DNA of 64,000 nt from Streptomyces sp. PsTaAH-137 (GTDB lineage Bacteria > Actinomycetota > Actinomycetes > Streptomycetales > Streptomycetaceae). The position numbers and the translations under genes were made by a program. Of the stretch, positions 8,776 through 16,057 are shown piece by piece; the stretch's first letter is position 1, and every line of letters starts with the position of its first letter. The stretch is from assembly GCF_003259365.1 (NCBI RefSeq), contig NZ_QLLY01000006.1, positions 188,851 through 252,850 on the forward strand, read 5' to 3'. Below the pieces are notes generated by a model, which did not search any database, was not told the DNA's origin, and saw nothing but the letters and a program-made list of their open reading frames with translations.

Positions 8776-9765
8776 CTAGGCGTCGTCGCTGACCTTGCGG
8801 CGGCGCACGGCGTAGACGACACCGGCGCCGGCCAGGACGGCGACGCCGCCGACGATGCCCACGGTCGGCAGCATCGAGCTGGAGCCGGTGGAGGCGAGCG
8901 AGCCGGCCAGCGGGGTGCTGCTGGACTGCGGGGCCGGGGTGTTGCTCGGCCTGGGCTTCGGCTGTGCCGTGGCCGGCGGGACCTTGCCGGGCTGGGCCGT
9001 CGCGGGCAGGATCTCGAAGTTGTACTCCTGGTCCTCGGGCACGCTGTCCGAGCAGACGCCGTCGGCGTCGACGCTGGTGGCGAAGGCGAACGAGGCGCCG
9101 AGCCCGGCCGGTGCCTTCGCGTCGACCGCGATGCGCAGCTTGACGTCGGCGTGCGCGCCCGGGGCGAGCGGACCGCCGTTGCCGAACGACTCGTGCGTGC
9201 TGCCGAGGCCGGAGTCGGCCTTGTGCCAGGCGCTGCCGTCGAACCACTGGACGTGCAGGTACCGGGTCGTCTCGGTGGCGTCCTCGCCGTCGTACGCGTA
9301 CGAGAAGGCGATCAGGTCGGCGGACCAGGACACGAAGGCCTTGCCGGTGTAGTTCGAGACCCGGTAGGTGAAGTCGTGCCAGCCGGAGCCCGCCACGATC
9401 TTCGAGGGCAGGCCGCGCAGCTCGGCGAGGGTGCCGGGGTCGTCCTCGAACTCGGTGCACTCGTCGACCGGGTCGGTCGTCTCCGGCGGTGTGCTGCGCG
9501 GCGTCTTCGCGGGCGCGATCTGGGCCGGGGTGCGGTCGTCGGCGGTGGGCGTCGTCTCCTCGGCGGCCGGGGTGGTCCCGGCGTCCGACGGGGGCGTCTC
9601 CTCGGCGGACGCCGACTCGGTGGCCGACGGGTCCGGTGTCGTGGCGGTGGTCTCGGTGGTGGTGCCGGGGACCCCGTCCGCGAAGGCGCCCGGGGCGGAA
9701 AGGAGGGCGATCGGCGCGATGGCGGCCGTCGCGGCCGCCGTCACCAGTGCGCGGCGTAGCTTCAT
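8776..9765 (-). CDS. Sortase-anchored surface protein with LAxTG signal
   Basis: A 329-aa secreted protein. The N-terminus has two arginines, a hydrophobic core and an AFA cleavage site (about residue 29), then a Thr/Glu/Pro-rich stretch (about 30-110), a folded central domain with the segment TYRVSNYTGKAFVSW, and a Pro/Ser linker. The C-terminus carries the sorting signal LASTG at 290-294, a hydrophobic helix and a positively charged tail (RRRK). LAxTG is the motif used by Streptomyces class E sortases, so covalent attachment to peptidoglycan is expected. No sortase gene is in the window. It is convergent with the GMC gene, three bases apart. The binding partner is unknown. Confidence 0.85.
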   Translation of the reverse strand: MKLRRALVTAAATAAIAPIALLSAPGAFADGVPGTTTETTATTPDPSATESASAEETPPSDAGTTPAAEETTPTADDRTPAQIAPAKTPRSTPPETTDPVDECTEFEDDPGTLAELRGLPSKIVAGSGWHDFTYRVSNYTGKAFVSWSADLIAFSYAYDGEDATETTRYLHVQWFDGSAWHKADSGLGSTHESFGNGGPLAPGAHADVKLRIAVDAKAPAGLGASFAFATSVDADGVCSDSVPEDQEYNFEILPATAQPGKVPPATAQPKPRPSNTPAPQSSSTPLAGSLASTGSSSMLPTVGIVGGVAVLAGAGVVYAVRRRKVSDDA

Positions 9766-9977
9766 GGGGACCTCGATGGGTATGGCCGTGGGTTCGGCAT
9801 GTGTGACCGGCGATCCCTGTGAATGGTTGTCCCGAACTTCACAGAATCTTTATGAGAGGCGCATCACGGGATTGTCATGTCTGCGCCGTACAACCTTTTC
9901 GGAGATGTCTGATCGTTACTCAAAGGGGGGCTAAAGGGCTGGCAAATATCGCAGGTGGGGGGCTTTGATTGCGGCTC

Positions 9978-10002
9978 GGTGCGGGTGCTGTGAGCCCGCA
10001 CC
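9978..10002 (+). other. Small perfect hairpin in the 5' region of the lipoprotein gene
   Basis: Arms ggtgcggg (9978-9985) and cccgcacc (9995-10002) enclose a 9-nt loop, 28 bases before the GTG start at 10030. The surrounding 9766-10029 segment is AT-richer than average and is the divergent promoter region for the sorted surface protein and the lipoprotein. The hairpin could affect translation or mRNA stability; no known regulatory RNA class is recognised. Confidence 0.3.
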
Positions 10003-10029
10003 CAGGAACGCTTGAGGTGGGGAAAGAAC

Positions 10030-10740
10030 GTGAAGTCAGAGCTGGGACGGATGCTGGCCGGTGTGTGTGCGGTGGCGGCTCTCGCCACCACGGCGGCGTG
10101 CGGTTCGGGTGGGGGCGACGACGCGAAGGGTGACGGCGGCAAGCCGGCGGCCGCGGCGTCGAAGGCGGAGACGGCCGGACTGAAGGCGCTGACCGAGGCG
10201 GAGCTGACACGGGCCGTCCTCGCCAAGGGGGACGTCAAGGGCTACCGGGTCGGGAAGACGCCCGACGCCGAGATCCCGGATGTGAGCGTGCCCGCGAAGC
10301 CCGCCTCCTGCCAGGCGATCGCCGACATGATGCTGCTCGGCACCGAGCCGGACGCCAAGGCCCGCGTCTCCCGGTCGCTGTCGAACCTGAAGGCGACCGA
10401 CGCCACGTTGATCCGGGTCGGGCTGCTCGCGCAGCCGGAGGCCGACGCCAAGAAGGTCGTCGCGGACCTGCGGACGCAGAGCGAGAAGTGCGCGTCGTTC
10501 GAGCACACCGACTACCAGTACACGAAGGTCGCGCCCCTCGACGCTCCGGCCGTCGGCGACGAGGCGGTCGCGTACTCGATGACCGCGAAGATCGAGGGCG
10601 ACGAGATCCCGGCGACGTACACCGTCGTGCGCAGCGGTTCGACGCTGGCGGTCTTCTACGGGGCGAACCTGCTGAGCGCGAAGCAGGCCAAGGTGCCCGA
10701 GGACATGATCGAGGCGCAGGTCGCGAAGCTGGAGCGGTGA
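10030..10740 (+). CDS. Secreted lipoprotein with sensor-like domain
   Basis: A 236-aa protein. The signal peptide ends in lipobox ATTAAC with the lipidated cysteine at residue 24, followed by a Gly/Ser/Asp tether. The mature part contains two cysteines in ASCQAI and SEKCAS that could form a disulfide, an arrangement reminiscent of extracellular sensor domains of actinobacterial kinases; this is only a resemblance. GTG 10030 is preferred over an in-frame TTG at 10012 because gaggtgg and a purine-rich tract lie just upstream. A strong terminator follows the stop. No enzymatic motif is visible and the role is unknown. Confidence 0.75.
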   Translation: MKSELGRMLAGVCAVAALATTAACGSGGGDDAKGDGGKPAAAASKAETAGLKALTEAELTRAVLAKGDVKGYRVGKTPDAEIPDVSVPAKPASCQAIADMMLLGTEPDAKARVSRSLSNLKATDATLIRVGLLAQPEADAKKVVADLRTQSEKCASFEHTDYQYTKVAPLDAPAVGDEAVAYSMTAKIEGDEIPATYTVVRSGSTLAVFYGANLLSAKQAKVPEDMIEAQVAKLER

Positions 10741-10758
10741 CCGGGAGGAACTGAGAGC

Positions 10759-10793
10759 GCGGGGCCCCGCAGGAAAGGTCTGCGGGGCCCCGC
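10759..10793 (+). terminator. Strong intrinsic-type hairpin after the lipoprotein gene
   Basis: A perfect 14-bp stem (gcggggccccgcag at 10759-10772 pairing with 10780-10793) encloses a 7-nt loop and begins 18 bases after the lipoprotein stop. There is no U-tract, as is common for actinobacterial terminators. Confidence 0.8.
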
Positions 10794-10794
10794 A

Positions 10795-11232
10795 CTGTCG
10801 GCTCCGACGTCAGGGCAGCGCCGGTGCCGAGGGAGCGGCGCCGGGGGGGTGCGCCGCGGGTCTGGGGTGGATCTCAGGGTGGTGCGGGCCGGGCAGGGGA
10901 CGTGACGTGCGGGGTGGGGAGGTCCTGCGCGTCGTGCTCGGGCTTGAGGTCTGTAGGGGGAGTGGGAAGGGAGGCCGACCGGCCCCGGGCGTCCCCGGGA
11001 CCGGCCGTTCTCTTGGGTGACCGGGCTGCTGTCCCCTGCCGTCCGGTCACAATCACTGAAGCGAGGTCCCACGACGTACGGCGTGGCCGTGACGTCTCAT
11101 CGCTCCAGCGGAGCCACGCGTGGTTTTGAACGGCCCGCCCCTGGCTGGCACGGACATCGGGACCAACGAAGCCCGTGTGCTTCGGGTCACGCGCCGTACG
11201 GGTGAGTGCGGAACCGAACTGGGATACGGGTC
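10795..11232. other. Intergenic stretch without a recognisable gene
   Basis: This 438-bp segment lies between the lipoprotein terminator and the end of chorismate mutase. Short reading frames exist but none has convincing composition or a ribosome binding site. It contains a G/C hairpin (arms 10979-10989 and 10994-11004 with one mismatch, followed by ccgttctcttgg), a longer-range pairing of gtgaccgg with ccggtcac in 11016-11048, and a small hairpin cgaagc/gcttcg near 11170. I cannot assign a function. Confidence 0.35.
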
Positions 11233-11496
11233 TCAGATCTTGCCGCGACTCAGCTCCAGCAGGGTCATGGCGAGCGCGGTGCCGGGCCGGCCCAGCGCCT
11301 CCCGGTAGCGGCCGAGGATCTCCATCTCGCGGGAGAGATTGACCCGCCGCCCGCCCGAGGTGATCCGGGCCTCCTGGACGACGGCGGAGACGGCCATCCG
11401 TTCCTGGACGAGCCCGATGATCCGGTCGTCCAGCGCGTCGATGCGCTCGCGGGCGCCGGAGATGATCTCGGTGGTGGTCTCGTGGGTGGCGGTCAT
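11233..11496 (-). CDS. aroQ: Chorismate mutase, AroQ type
   Basis: An 87-aa all-helical protein of the monofunctional AroQ family, which rearranges chorismate to prephenate at the entry of phenylalanine and tyrosine synthesis. The first helix carries the family pattern R-x-x-I-D-x-L-D (RERIDALDDRI), followed by ERM..S.VVQEA and a final active-site helix NLSREMEILGRYR. The length is typical for the stand-alone enzyme. The start is ATG 11496. About 60 bases upstream on the same strand is a strong terminator, and before that a leader peptide rich in aromatic codons, so expression is probably controlled by attenuation in response to charged tRNA-Phe or tRNA-Tyr. It is divergent from guaA. Confidence 0.9.
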   Translation of the reverse strand: MTATHETTTEIISGARERIDALDDRIIGLVQERMAVSAVVQEARITSGGRRVNLSREMEILGRYREALGRPGTALAMTLLELSRGKI

Positions 11497-11557
11497 GGGC
11501 GGGGCTCCAGTCTCGGTGAGGTCAGTGATGTCCCCCGGCCGACAGTCCCCGCAAACG

Positions 11558-11594
11558 CCAGGCGCCCCGGGCCTTGTCGGCCCGGGGCGCCTGG
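11558..11594 (-). terminator. Attenuator terminator in the chorismate mutase leader
   Basis: A perfect 16-bp GC stem (11594-11579 pairing with 11573-11558, read on the minus strand) with 5-nt loop gacaa lies between the leader peptide stop and the chorismate mutase start. It is a premature terminator candidate with no U-run, and its ascending arm overlaps the sequence able to form the alternative antiterminator. Confidence 0.8.
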
Positions 11595-11613
11595 GAAGTC
11601 GCTTGTCAGTGGT

Positions 11614-11688
11614 TCAAGCGGCACGACCATGGCGACCGGCGGGCCGGCTGCCATAGGTAAAGACGAAGGTCGTCGTGAGCTTGAACAT
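11614..11688 (-). CDS. Aromatic-rich leader peptide
   Basis: A 24-codon reading frame beginning [12 protein letters not shown] and ending RAA. It holds three Phe codons (TTC, TTC and the TTT that is rare in this DNA) and one TAT Tyr codon inside the first twelve positions, with no Trp. There is no Shine-Dalgarno sequence, but TATACT ends only 7 bases before the ATG, so the transcript may begin at or near the start codon and be translated leaderless. Its place in front of chorismate mutase, together with the following terminator, argues for a regulatory leader and not a functional small protein. Confidence 0.75.
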   Translation of the reverse strand: MFKLTTTFVFTYGSRPAGRHGRAA

Positions 11689-11695
11689 GACGGGG

Positions 11696-11701
11696 AGTAT
11701 A
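11696..11701 (-). promoter_or_regulatory. Putative -10 box of the chorismate mutase leader transcript
   Basis: TATACT on the minus strand, ending 7 bases before the leader ATG. No good -35 hexamer is seen at 16-18 bp. The box abuts a GC-rich segment (11702-11748) that resembles a widespread Streptomyces intergenic repeat (gcgattgagg, then a gggc...gccc hairpin). Confidence 0.45.
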
Positions 11702-11748
11702 GCCCTCCGGCGATTGAGGAGCGGGGTCCGGGGCGGAGCCCCGTGGCC
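11702..11748. repeat. Segment resembling a common Streptomyces intergenic repeat
   Basis: The plus strand contains ccggcgattgagg followed by ggggtccggggcggagcccc, whose ggggc/gcccc arms form a small hairpin. From memory, near-identical sequences occur in many intergenic regions of Streptomyces genomes. It separates the leader promoter of chorismate mutase from the guaA promoter. Family membership needs a genome search. Confidence 0.4.
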
Positions 11749-11772
11749 TGAGGGCCGGCGCCGCCGAACCGG

Positions 11773-11778
11773 TAGAAT
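11773..11778 (+). promoter_or_regulatory. Putative guaA -10 box
   Basis: TAGAAT matches the Streptomyces housekeeping -10 consensus (TAGRRT) and stands 41 bases before the guaA start codon. A weak -35-like ctgagg lies about 19 bp further upstream. Confidence 0.5.
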
Positions 11779-11818
11779 CGCAGGCACCGACCCCCGTAAA
11801 GCCGCCGGAAGGCAACCC

Positions 11819-13399
11819 GTGTCATCAGCGACCACCGCTGCCGCCGCCCCCGACACCGTCCTGGTCGTCGACTTCGGCGCGCAGTACGCCCAGCTCATCG
11901 CCCGCCGCGTCCGTGAGGCCCGGGTCTTCAGCGAGATCGTTCCCTCGACCATGCCGGTCGAGGAGATGCTCGCCAAGAACCCGGCGGCGATCATCCTCTC
12001 CGGCGGCCCCTCGTCGGTCTACGCGGAGGGCGCCCCGAGCCTGGACCGCGCGCTCTTCGAGGCGGGCGTCCCCGTCTTCGGCATGTGCTACGGCTTCCAG
12101 CTGATGGCGACGGCCCTCGGCGGCACCGTCGACGACAACGGCGCCCGTGAGTACGGCCGCACCCCGCTCACCGTCTCCAAGGGCGACTCGACGCTCTTCG
12201 AGGGCACCCCGGCCGAGCAGCCCGTGTGGATGTCGCACGGCGACGCCTGCTCCGCCGCCCCCGAGGGCTTCACCGTCACCGCGTCCACGGACGTCGTACC
12301 GGTCGCCGCCTTCGAGAACGACGAGAAGAAGCTGTACGGGGTCCAGTACCACCCCGAGGTCATGCACTCCACGCACGGCCAGCAGGTCCTGGAGCACTTC
12401 CTCTACCGGGGCGCGGGCATCAAGCCCACTTGGACGACCGGCAACGTCATCGACGAGCAGGTCGAGGCCATCCGTGCCCAGGTCGGCGACAAGCGCGCCA
12501 TCTGCGGTCTGTCCGGCGGCGTCGACTCCGCGGTCGCCGCGGCCCTGGTCCAGAAGGCCATCGGCTCCCAGCTGACCTGCGTCTACGTCGACCACGGCCT
12601 GATGCGCAAGGGCGAGACCGAGCAGGTCGAGAAGGACTTCGTCGCGGCCACGGGCGCGAACCTGAAGGTCGTCGACGCCAGCGAGCGCTTCCTCAACGCG
12701 CTGGCCGGGGTGAGCGACCCCGAGACCAAGCGGAAGATCATCGGCCGCGAGTTCATCCGCGTCTTCGAGCAAGCCCAGCTGGAGATCCTCCAGGAGGACG
12801 GCCCCGAGGTCGCCTTCCTCGTGCAGGGCACCCTCTACCCGGACGTCGTCGAGTCCGGCGGCGGCACCGGCACGGCGAACATCAAGTCGCACCACAACGT
12901 CGGCGGTCTGCCCGACGACATCGAGTTCGAGCTCGTCGAGCCGCTGCGCCAGCTGTTCAAGGACGAGGTCCGCGCGGTCGGCGCCGAGCTGGGCCTGCCG
13001 GACGAGATCGTCCAGCGCCAGCCGTTCCCGGGCCCGGGTCTCGGCATCCGGATCATCGGCGAGGTCACCAAGGACCGGCTCGACCTCCTGCGCGAGGCCG
13101 ACGCCATCGCCCGCGAGGAGCTGACCGCGGCCGGCCTCGACCGCGAGATCTGGCAGTGCCCGGTCGTCCTGCTCGCGGACGTCCGTTCGGTCGGCGTCCA
13201 GGGCGACGGCCGCACCTACGGCCACCCGGTCGTGCTGCGCCCGGTCTCGTCCGAGGACGCCATGACGGCGGACTGGACGCGGATGCCGTACGAGACGCTC
13301 GCGAAGATCTCGACCCGCATCACGAACGAGGTCGCGGACGTCAACCGCGTCGTGCTCGACGTGACGTCGAAGCCCCCGGGCACCATCGAGTGGGAGTAG
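11819..13399 (+). CDS. guaA: GMP synthase (glutamine-hydrolysing)
   Basis: The enzyme converts XMP, ATP and glutamine to GMP in purine synthesis and is cytoplasmic. The 526-aa length is normal. The N-terminal class I glutamine amidotransferase domain has [11 protein letters not shown], the nucleophile C90 in GMCYGFQ and the HPEV histidine. The ATP-pyrophosphatase domain has the P-loop SGGVDS at 232-237. The C-terminal dimerisation domain ends in KPPGTIEWE, the conserved GuaA end. GTG 11819 was chosen because ggaagg lies about 6 bases upstream and the protein then begins shortly before the conserved core; the frame is open further upstream but without family sequence. Confidence 0.97.
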   Translation: MSSATTAAAAPDTVLVVDFGAQYAQLIARRVREARVFSEIVPSTMPVEEMLAKNPAAIILSGGPSSVYAEGAPSLDRALFEAGVPVFGMCYGFQLMATALGGTVDDNGAREYGRTPLTVSKGDSTLFEGTPAEQPVWMSHGDACSAAPEGFTVTASTDVVPVAAFENDEKKLYGVQYHPEVMHSTHGQQVLEHFLYRGAGIKPTWTTGNVIDEQVEAIRAQVGDKRAICGLSGGVDSAVAAALVQKAIGSQLTCVYVDHGLMRKGETEQVEKDFVAATGANLKVVDASERFLNALAGVSDPETKRKIIGREFIRVFEQAQLEILQEDGPEVAFLVQGTLYPDVVESGGGTGTANIKSHHNVGGLPDDIEFELVEPLRQLFKDEVRAVGAELGLPDEIVQRQPFPGPGLGIRIIGEVTKDRLDLLREADAIAREELTAAGLDREIWQCPVVLLADVRSVGVQGDGRTYGHPVVLRPVSSEDAMTADWTRMPYETLAKISTRITNEVADVNRVVLDVTSKPPGTIEWE

Positions 13400-13417
13400 T
13401 CCCCACGGCTGTGTGAG

Positions 13418-13457
13418 AGTGCCGTCCGCCTCCGGGTTTCCCCGGGCGGGCGGCACT
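13418..13457. terminator. Bidirectional hairpin between guaA and the convergent gene
   Basis: Arms beginning agtgccg and ending cggcact form a stem of about 17 bp with G:T wobbles around a ttcc loop, followed by ttcgcg. It lies 19 bases after the guaA stop and 17 bases beyond the stop of the convergent gene, so it can serve both. Confidence 0.75.
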
Positions 13458-13473
13458 TTCGCGTGTCCGGGTC

Positions 13474-13953
13474 TCAGGTGCGCTTCATGGTCCGCACCCC
13501 GCCGTCCGGCGTCCACACCTCCACCACCAGATACGTGTCGTCCTGCACATACGTCCGGGTCACCTCGGTCACCTCGACGCGGAACAGATGGAACGACGAC
13601 GGGTCGGGGACCGCCACCTGACCGGTGTACCGGGAGATCGTCGCCTCGTCCTCGACGAGCAGCGCGCGCCCCGAGACCCGTACGTCGCCACCGCCCATGG
13701 TCGTGCCCTCACCCGGGTTCGCCTGCACCGCGCACCGCGGATCGCGCAGCAGGTCCAGCGCCTTGAGCGACCCCGGCATCATGCCGAGCCACAACTCGCC
13801 GTCCAGGAAACGGACTTCGAGGCCCGAGGTGCGCGGTGAGCCGTCCTTGCGCAGGGTGGCGAGGACATGGTGGGTGAAGGCGCCGAAGCGGTCCTCCACG
13901 GTCTTGGCGAGGTCGGGTTCCGCGGTCGAGAAAGCTGCCCAGTTCGACGTCAT
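13474..13953 (-). CDS. Pyridoxamine 5'-phosphate oxidase / F420-type flavin-binding protein
   Basis: A 159-aa single-domain split-barrel protein. The segments HHVLATLRKDGSPRTSGLEV and GELWLGMMPGSLKALDLLRDPRC are the usual cofactor-barrel signature of the actinobacterial PPOX superfamily, whose members bind FMN, F420 or heme and often act on small oxidised substrates. Cofactor and substrate cannot be told from sequence alone. The start is ATG 13953. It is convergent with guaA and divergent from the class II aldolase gene. Confidence 0.75.
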   Translation of the reverse strand: MTSNWAAFSTAEPDLAKTVEDRFGAFTHHVLATLRKDGSPRTSGLEVRFLDGELWLGMMPGSLKALDLLRDPRCAVQANPGEGTTMGGGDVRVSGRALLVEDEATISRYTGQVAVPDPSSFHLFRVEVTEVTRTYVQDDTYLVVEVWTPDGGVRTMKRT

Positions 13954-14070
13954 GCGCCGAGTCTGCCCGGTATACCCGACATCCTCTGTCGCCCATCCGG
14001 GACGACCCGCCGCATTCTCTTCACAGCCCGGCCCTGTTCCCTTCGAGGTCACGGAGGTACCTTCCGCTGC

Positions 14071-14880
14071 ATGTCGACGCAGAACTCCGGACCCGTGCCC
14101 GCCCCCGCCCCGATACCGACGGACCAGCTGCACTTCGCCATGCCGCCGGTGCACACCAGCGCCGCCGACGAGCGGCGGCACCGCAAGGAGCGGCTCGCGG
14201 GCGCGCTGCGGATCTTCGGGCGGCTCGGTTACGAGGACGGGGTCTCGGGGCACATCACCGCCCGCGACCCGGAGTTCGACGACTGCTACTGGGTCAATCC
14301 GTTCGGGGTGCCGCTGCGGCACGTCACCGTCGGCGACCTCGTCCTGGCCAACGGCGAGGGGCAGGTCGTGGAGGGCCGCCACCACGTCAACCAGGCGGCC
14401 TTCACCGTGCACGCCGAGGTGCACCGGGCGCGGCCCGAGCTGGTCGCCGTCGCGCACTGCCACTCCACGTACGGGCGGGCGCTGTCCGCGCTCGGCGAGC
14501 TGATCGAGCCGATCACGCAGGAGGCGTGCGCCTTCTACGAGGATCACGCGCTGCTCGACGAGTACACCGGGGTGTCCGTCGACGCCGGGGAGGGCAAGCG
14601 GATCGCTGTCGCGCTCGGCAGCTACAAGGCGCTGGTGCTGCGCAATCACGGGCTGCTGACCGTCGGGGACTCGGTGGACGCGGCCGCCTGGTGGTTCATC
14701 GCGCTGGAACGGTGCAGTGAGGTGCAGCTCGCCGCGCGGGCCGCCGGACGGCCCGTGCTCATCGATCGCCGCCAGGCCGTGGAGACCCGGGACCGGACGG
14801 GCGGTGACCTTGTCGCCTGGATCAACTATCAGAGCCTGTGGCACGACATCACCCGCAGCGAGCCGGAACTCTTGGGGTAG
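14071..14880 (+). CDS. Class II aldolase/adducin family protein
   Basis: A 269-aa protein of the fuculose-phosphate aldolase/adducin fold. The zinc-binding histidines are visible in VAHCHSTYG and in LRNHGLL, and DGVSGHITARDP is the substrate-loop motif near residue 52. Relatives cleave or epimerise phosphorylated sugars; others have no aldolase activity, so the reaction is uncertain. ATG 14071 follows ggaggt at 14053 by more than the usual distance. The inverted repeat pair that follows (14906-15007) probably ends its transcript. Confidence 0.8.
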   Translation: MSTQNSGPVPAPAPIPTDQLHFAMPPVHTSAADERRHRKERLAGALRIFGRLGYEDGVSGHITARDPEFDDCYWVNPFGVPLRHVTVGDLVLANGEGQVVEGRHHVNQAAFTVHAEVHRARPELVAVAHCHSTYGRALSALGELIEPITQEACAFYEDHALLDEYTGVSVDAGEGKRIAVALGSYKALVLRNHGLLTVGDSVDAAAWWFIALERCSEVQLAARAAGRPVLIDRRQAVETRDRTGGDLVAWINYQSLWHDITRSEPELLG

Positions 14881-14905
14881 CCGGTCGTGTGCGGGTGCGT
14901 GGGGG

Positions 14906-15007
14906 CTGGTCGCGCAGTTCCCCGCGCCTCTGAGGCATGCGCTTCGCGCAGCCTCCCCTGGACGAGCGGAGCTCGTTTCAGGGGCGCGGGGAACTGCGCG
15001 ACCAGCC
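14906..15007. repeat. Repeat cluster I: one facing inverted pair
   Basis: Unit A' (14906-14931, containing gcgcagttccccgcgcc) faces unit A (14980-15007, containing gcgcggggaactgcgcg). The arms can form a stem of about 26 bp with an inner loop that itself holds gacgagcggagctcgt. It sits between the convergent aldolase and DUF4429 genes, the expected place for a bidirectional terminator. Confidence 0.85.
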
Positions 15008-15030
15008 ACGACGGTGGCGCGCGTAGGGAC

Positions 15031-15912
15031 TCAGCGGAAGTCTCTGAGCACGACCTGCTTCGTCACGGTGAATTCGTCCTCCGTCAAGACGCCCTGGCGG
15101 TGCAGATCGCCCAGTTCCCGTAGACGGCGGAGCAGGACGTCGTGGTCGGCGCGGGCCGGACCCGGTACCCCCGGCAGGGAGCCGCGGGGCGCCGACGGGT
15201 GCGGGAGGCGGGCCGTGACCGCCGCCGCGACGAGCGCCGTCAGGAGGTCCTTGCGGGCATTGCCCCAAAGATCAAGGGCGTACGGGTCCTTCTCCGGCGG
15301 GAGCTTCACGTGCGGGGCGATGTGGTCCGTGGGGCTCTTGGTGACGAAGCGCAGGAACCCGTCCTCGTAACCGGAGTTGGGCAGCCAGTCGACCCCGTCC
15401 AGGTCGCCGAGGGCGATGATGCGCGGGCCCGTCGCCCGCTTCACCCGGTCCGAGGTGTCGCTCCAGTCGATGCGGACCCGGCTGCCGTCGAAGGAGACCA
15501 TGCCGTCGCTGGAGCGCACCGAGACGGGGACGGCGGGACCCGGCACGAGGTATGACTCGGCGGGCCCGTCCGGGAGTTGTTCGAGCAGCAGTGCCTGCCG
15601 TATCTCCTCGGCGAGATACTCGGCGACCCCCGACCGGTCGGAGTCGACCGCGAGGCGGTAGGGGTCCGCGGTGTCCGGGAGCCGGCCACCGGTGGCCTGG
15701 AGGAGCGGATCGGCGGCCTCCCGCAGGGTGAGGCGGAGCCGGCCCCGGCGGCGCTCCGGCTCGTAGGAGACCCCCGCGACGGCCGTCAGCGGCACGTCGA
15801 TCTCGCCGTACGTCTGCCGCAGCAGCGCCACACTGCGGTGCAGACCTGGGGTGATGCGGACCAGGTTGCCGTCGAAGGCCCAGGTTCCGTCACGCTGGAT
15901 GATCTCGGCCAT
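15031..15912 (-). CDS. DUF4429 protein with C-terminal SHOCT domain
   Basis: A 293-aa soluble protein with two related N-terminal halves, each opening with a short strand motif (DGTWAFDGNLVRI near 8 and DGMVSFDGSRVRI near 137), which suggests a duplicated DUF4429 domain, a PH-like fold of unknown function. The last 35 residues (LRELGDLHRQGVLTEDEF) are a SHOCT motif, a short amphipathic module common at protein ends. No catalytic residues are apparent. The start is ATG 15912. The neighbour on the divergent side is a polytopic membrane protein. Confidence 0.75.
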   Translation of the reverse strand: MAEIIQRDGTWAFDGNLVRITPGLHRSVALLRQTYGEIDVPLTAVAGVSYEPERRRGRLRLTLREAADPLLQATGGRLPDTADPYRLAVDSDRSGVAEYLAEEIRQALLLEQLPDGPAESYLVPGPAVPVSVRSSDGMVSFDGSRVRIDWSDTSDRVKRATGPRIIALGDLDGVDWLPNSGYEDGFLRFVTKSPTDHIAPHVKLPPEKDPYALDLWGNARKDLLTALVAAAVTARLPHPSAPRGSLPGVPGPARADHDVLLRRLRELGDLHRQGVLTEDEFTVTKQVVLRDFR

Positions 15913-16057
15913 ACGGAAATTCTCGCAGTGTCGTCAACACTTCGGTCAATGCGGGCGAAAGCCGTTCAGTCTCCAGGGGTGGACCTGCGCGCCGGAGCGC
16001 ACGCCCAGTACGGCACAATTCCCTCTCATCACAAGGAAGTTGACTGGGGGAACAACG

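Larger units (their letters stand above)
11558..11701 (-). promoter_or_regulatory. Candidate Phe/Tyr transcription attenuator of chorismate mutase
   Basis: On the minus strand the order is: -10-like TATACT (11701-11696), leader peptide (11688-11614), terminator (11594-11558), gene start (11496). Four pairing segments can be drawn. Segment 1 is 11652-11644, immediately after the Tyr codon; segment 2 is ccggtcgcc at 11639-11631; segment 3 is ggcgccccgg at 11591-11582; segment 4 is in 11573-11558. Segments 1:2 and 3:4 pair, and alternatively 2:3 pairs through CGCC/GGCG and CCGG/CCGG. A ribosome stalled at the Phe/Tyr codons 8-12 would block segment 1, allow 2:3 and prevent termination. A ribosome reaching the stop would cover segment 2 and allow termination. 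This mirrors classical attenuators and is inferred from sequence only. Confidence 0.75.
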
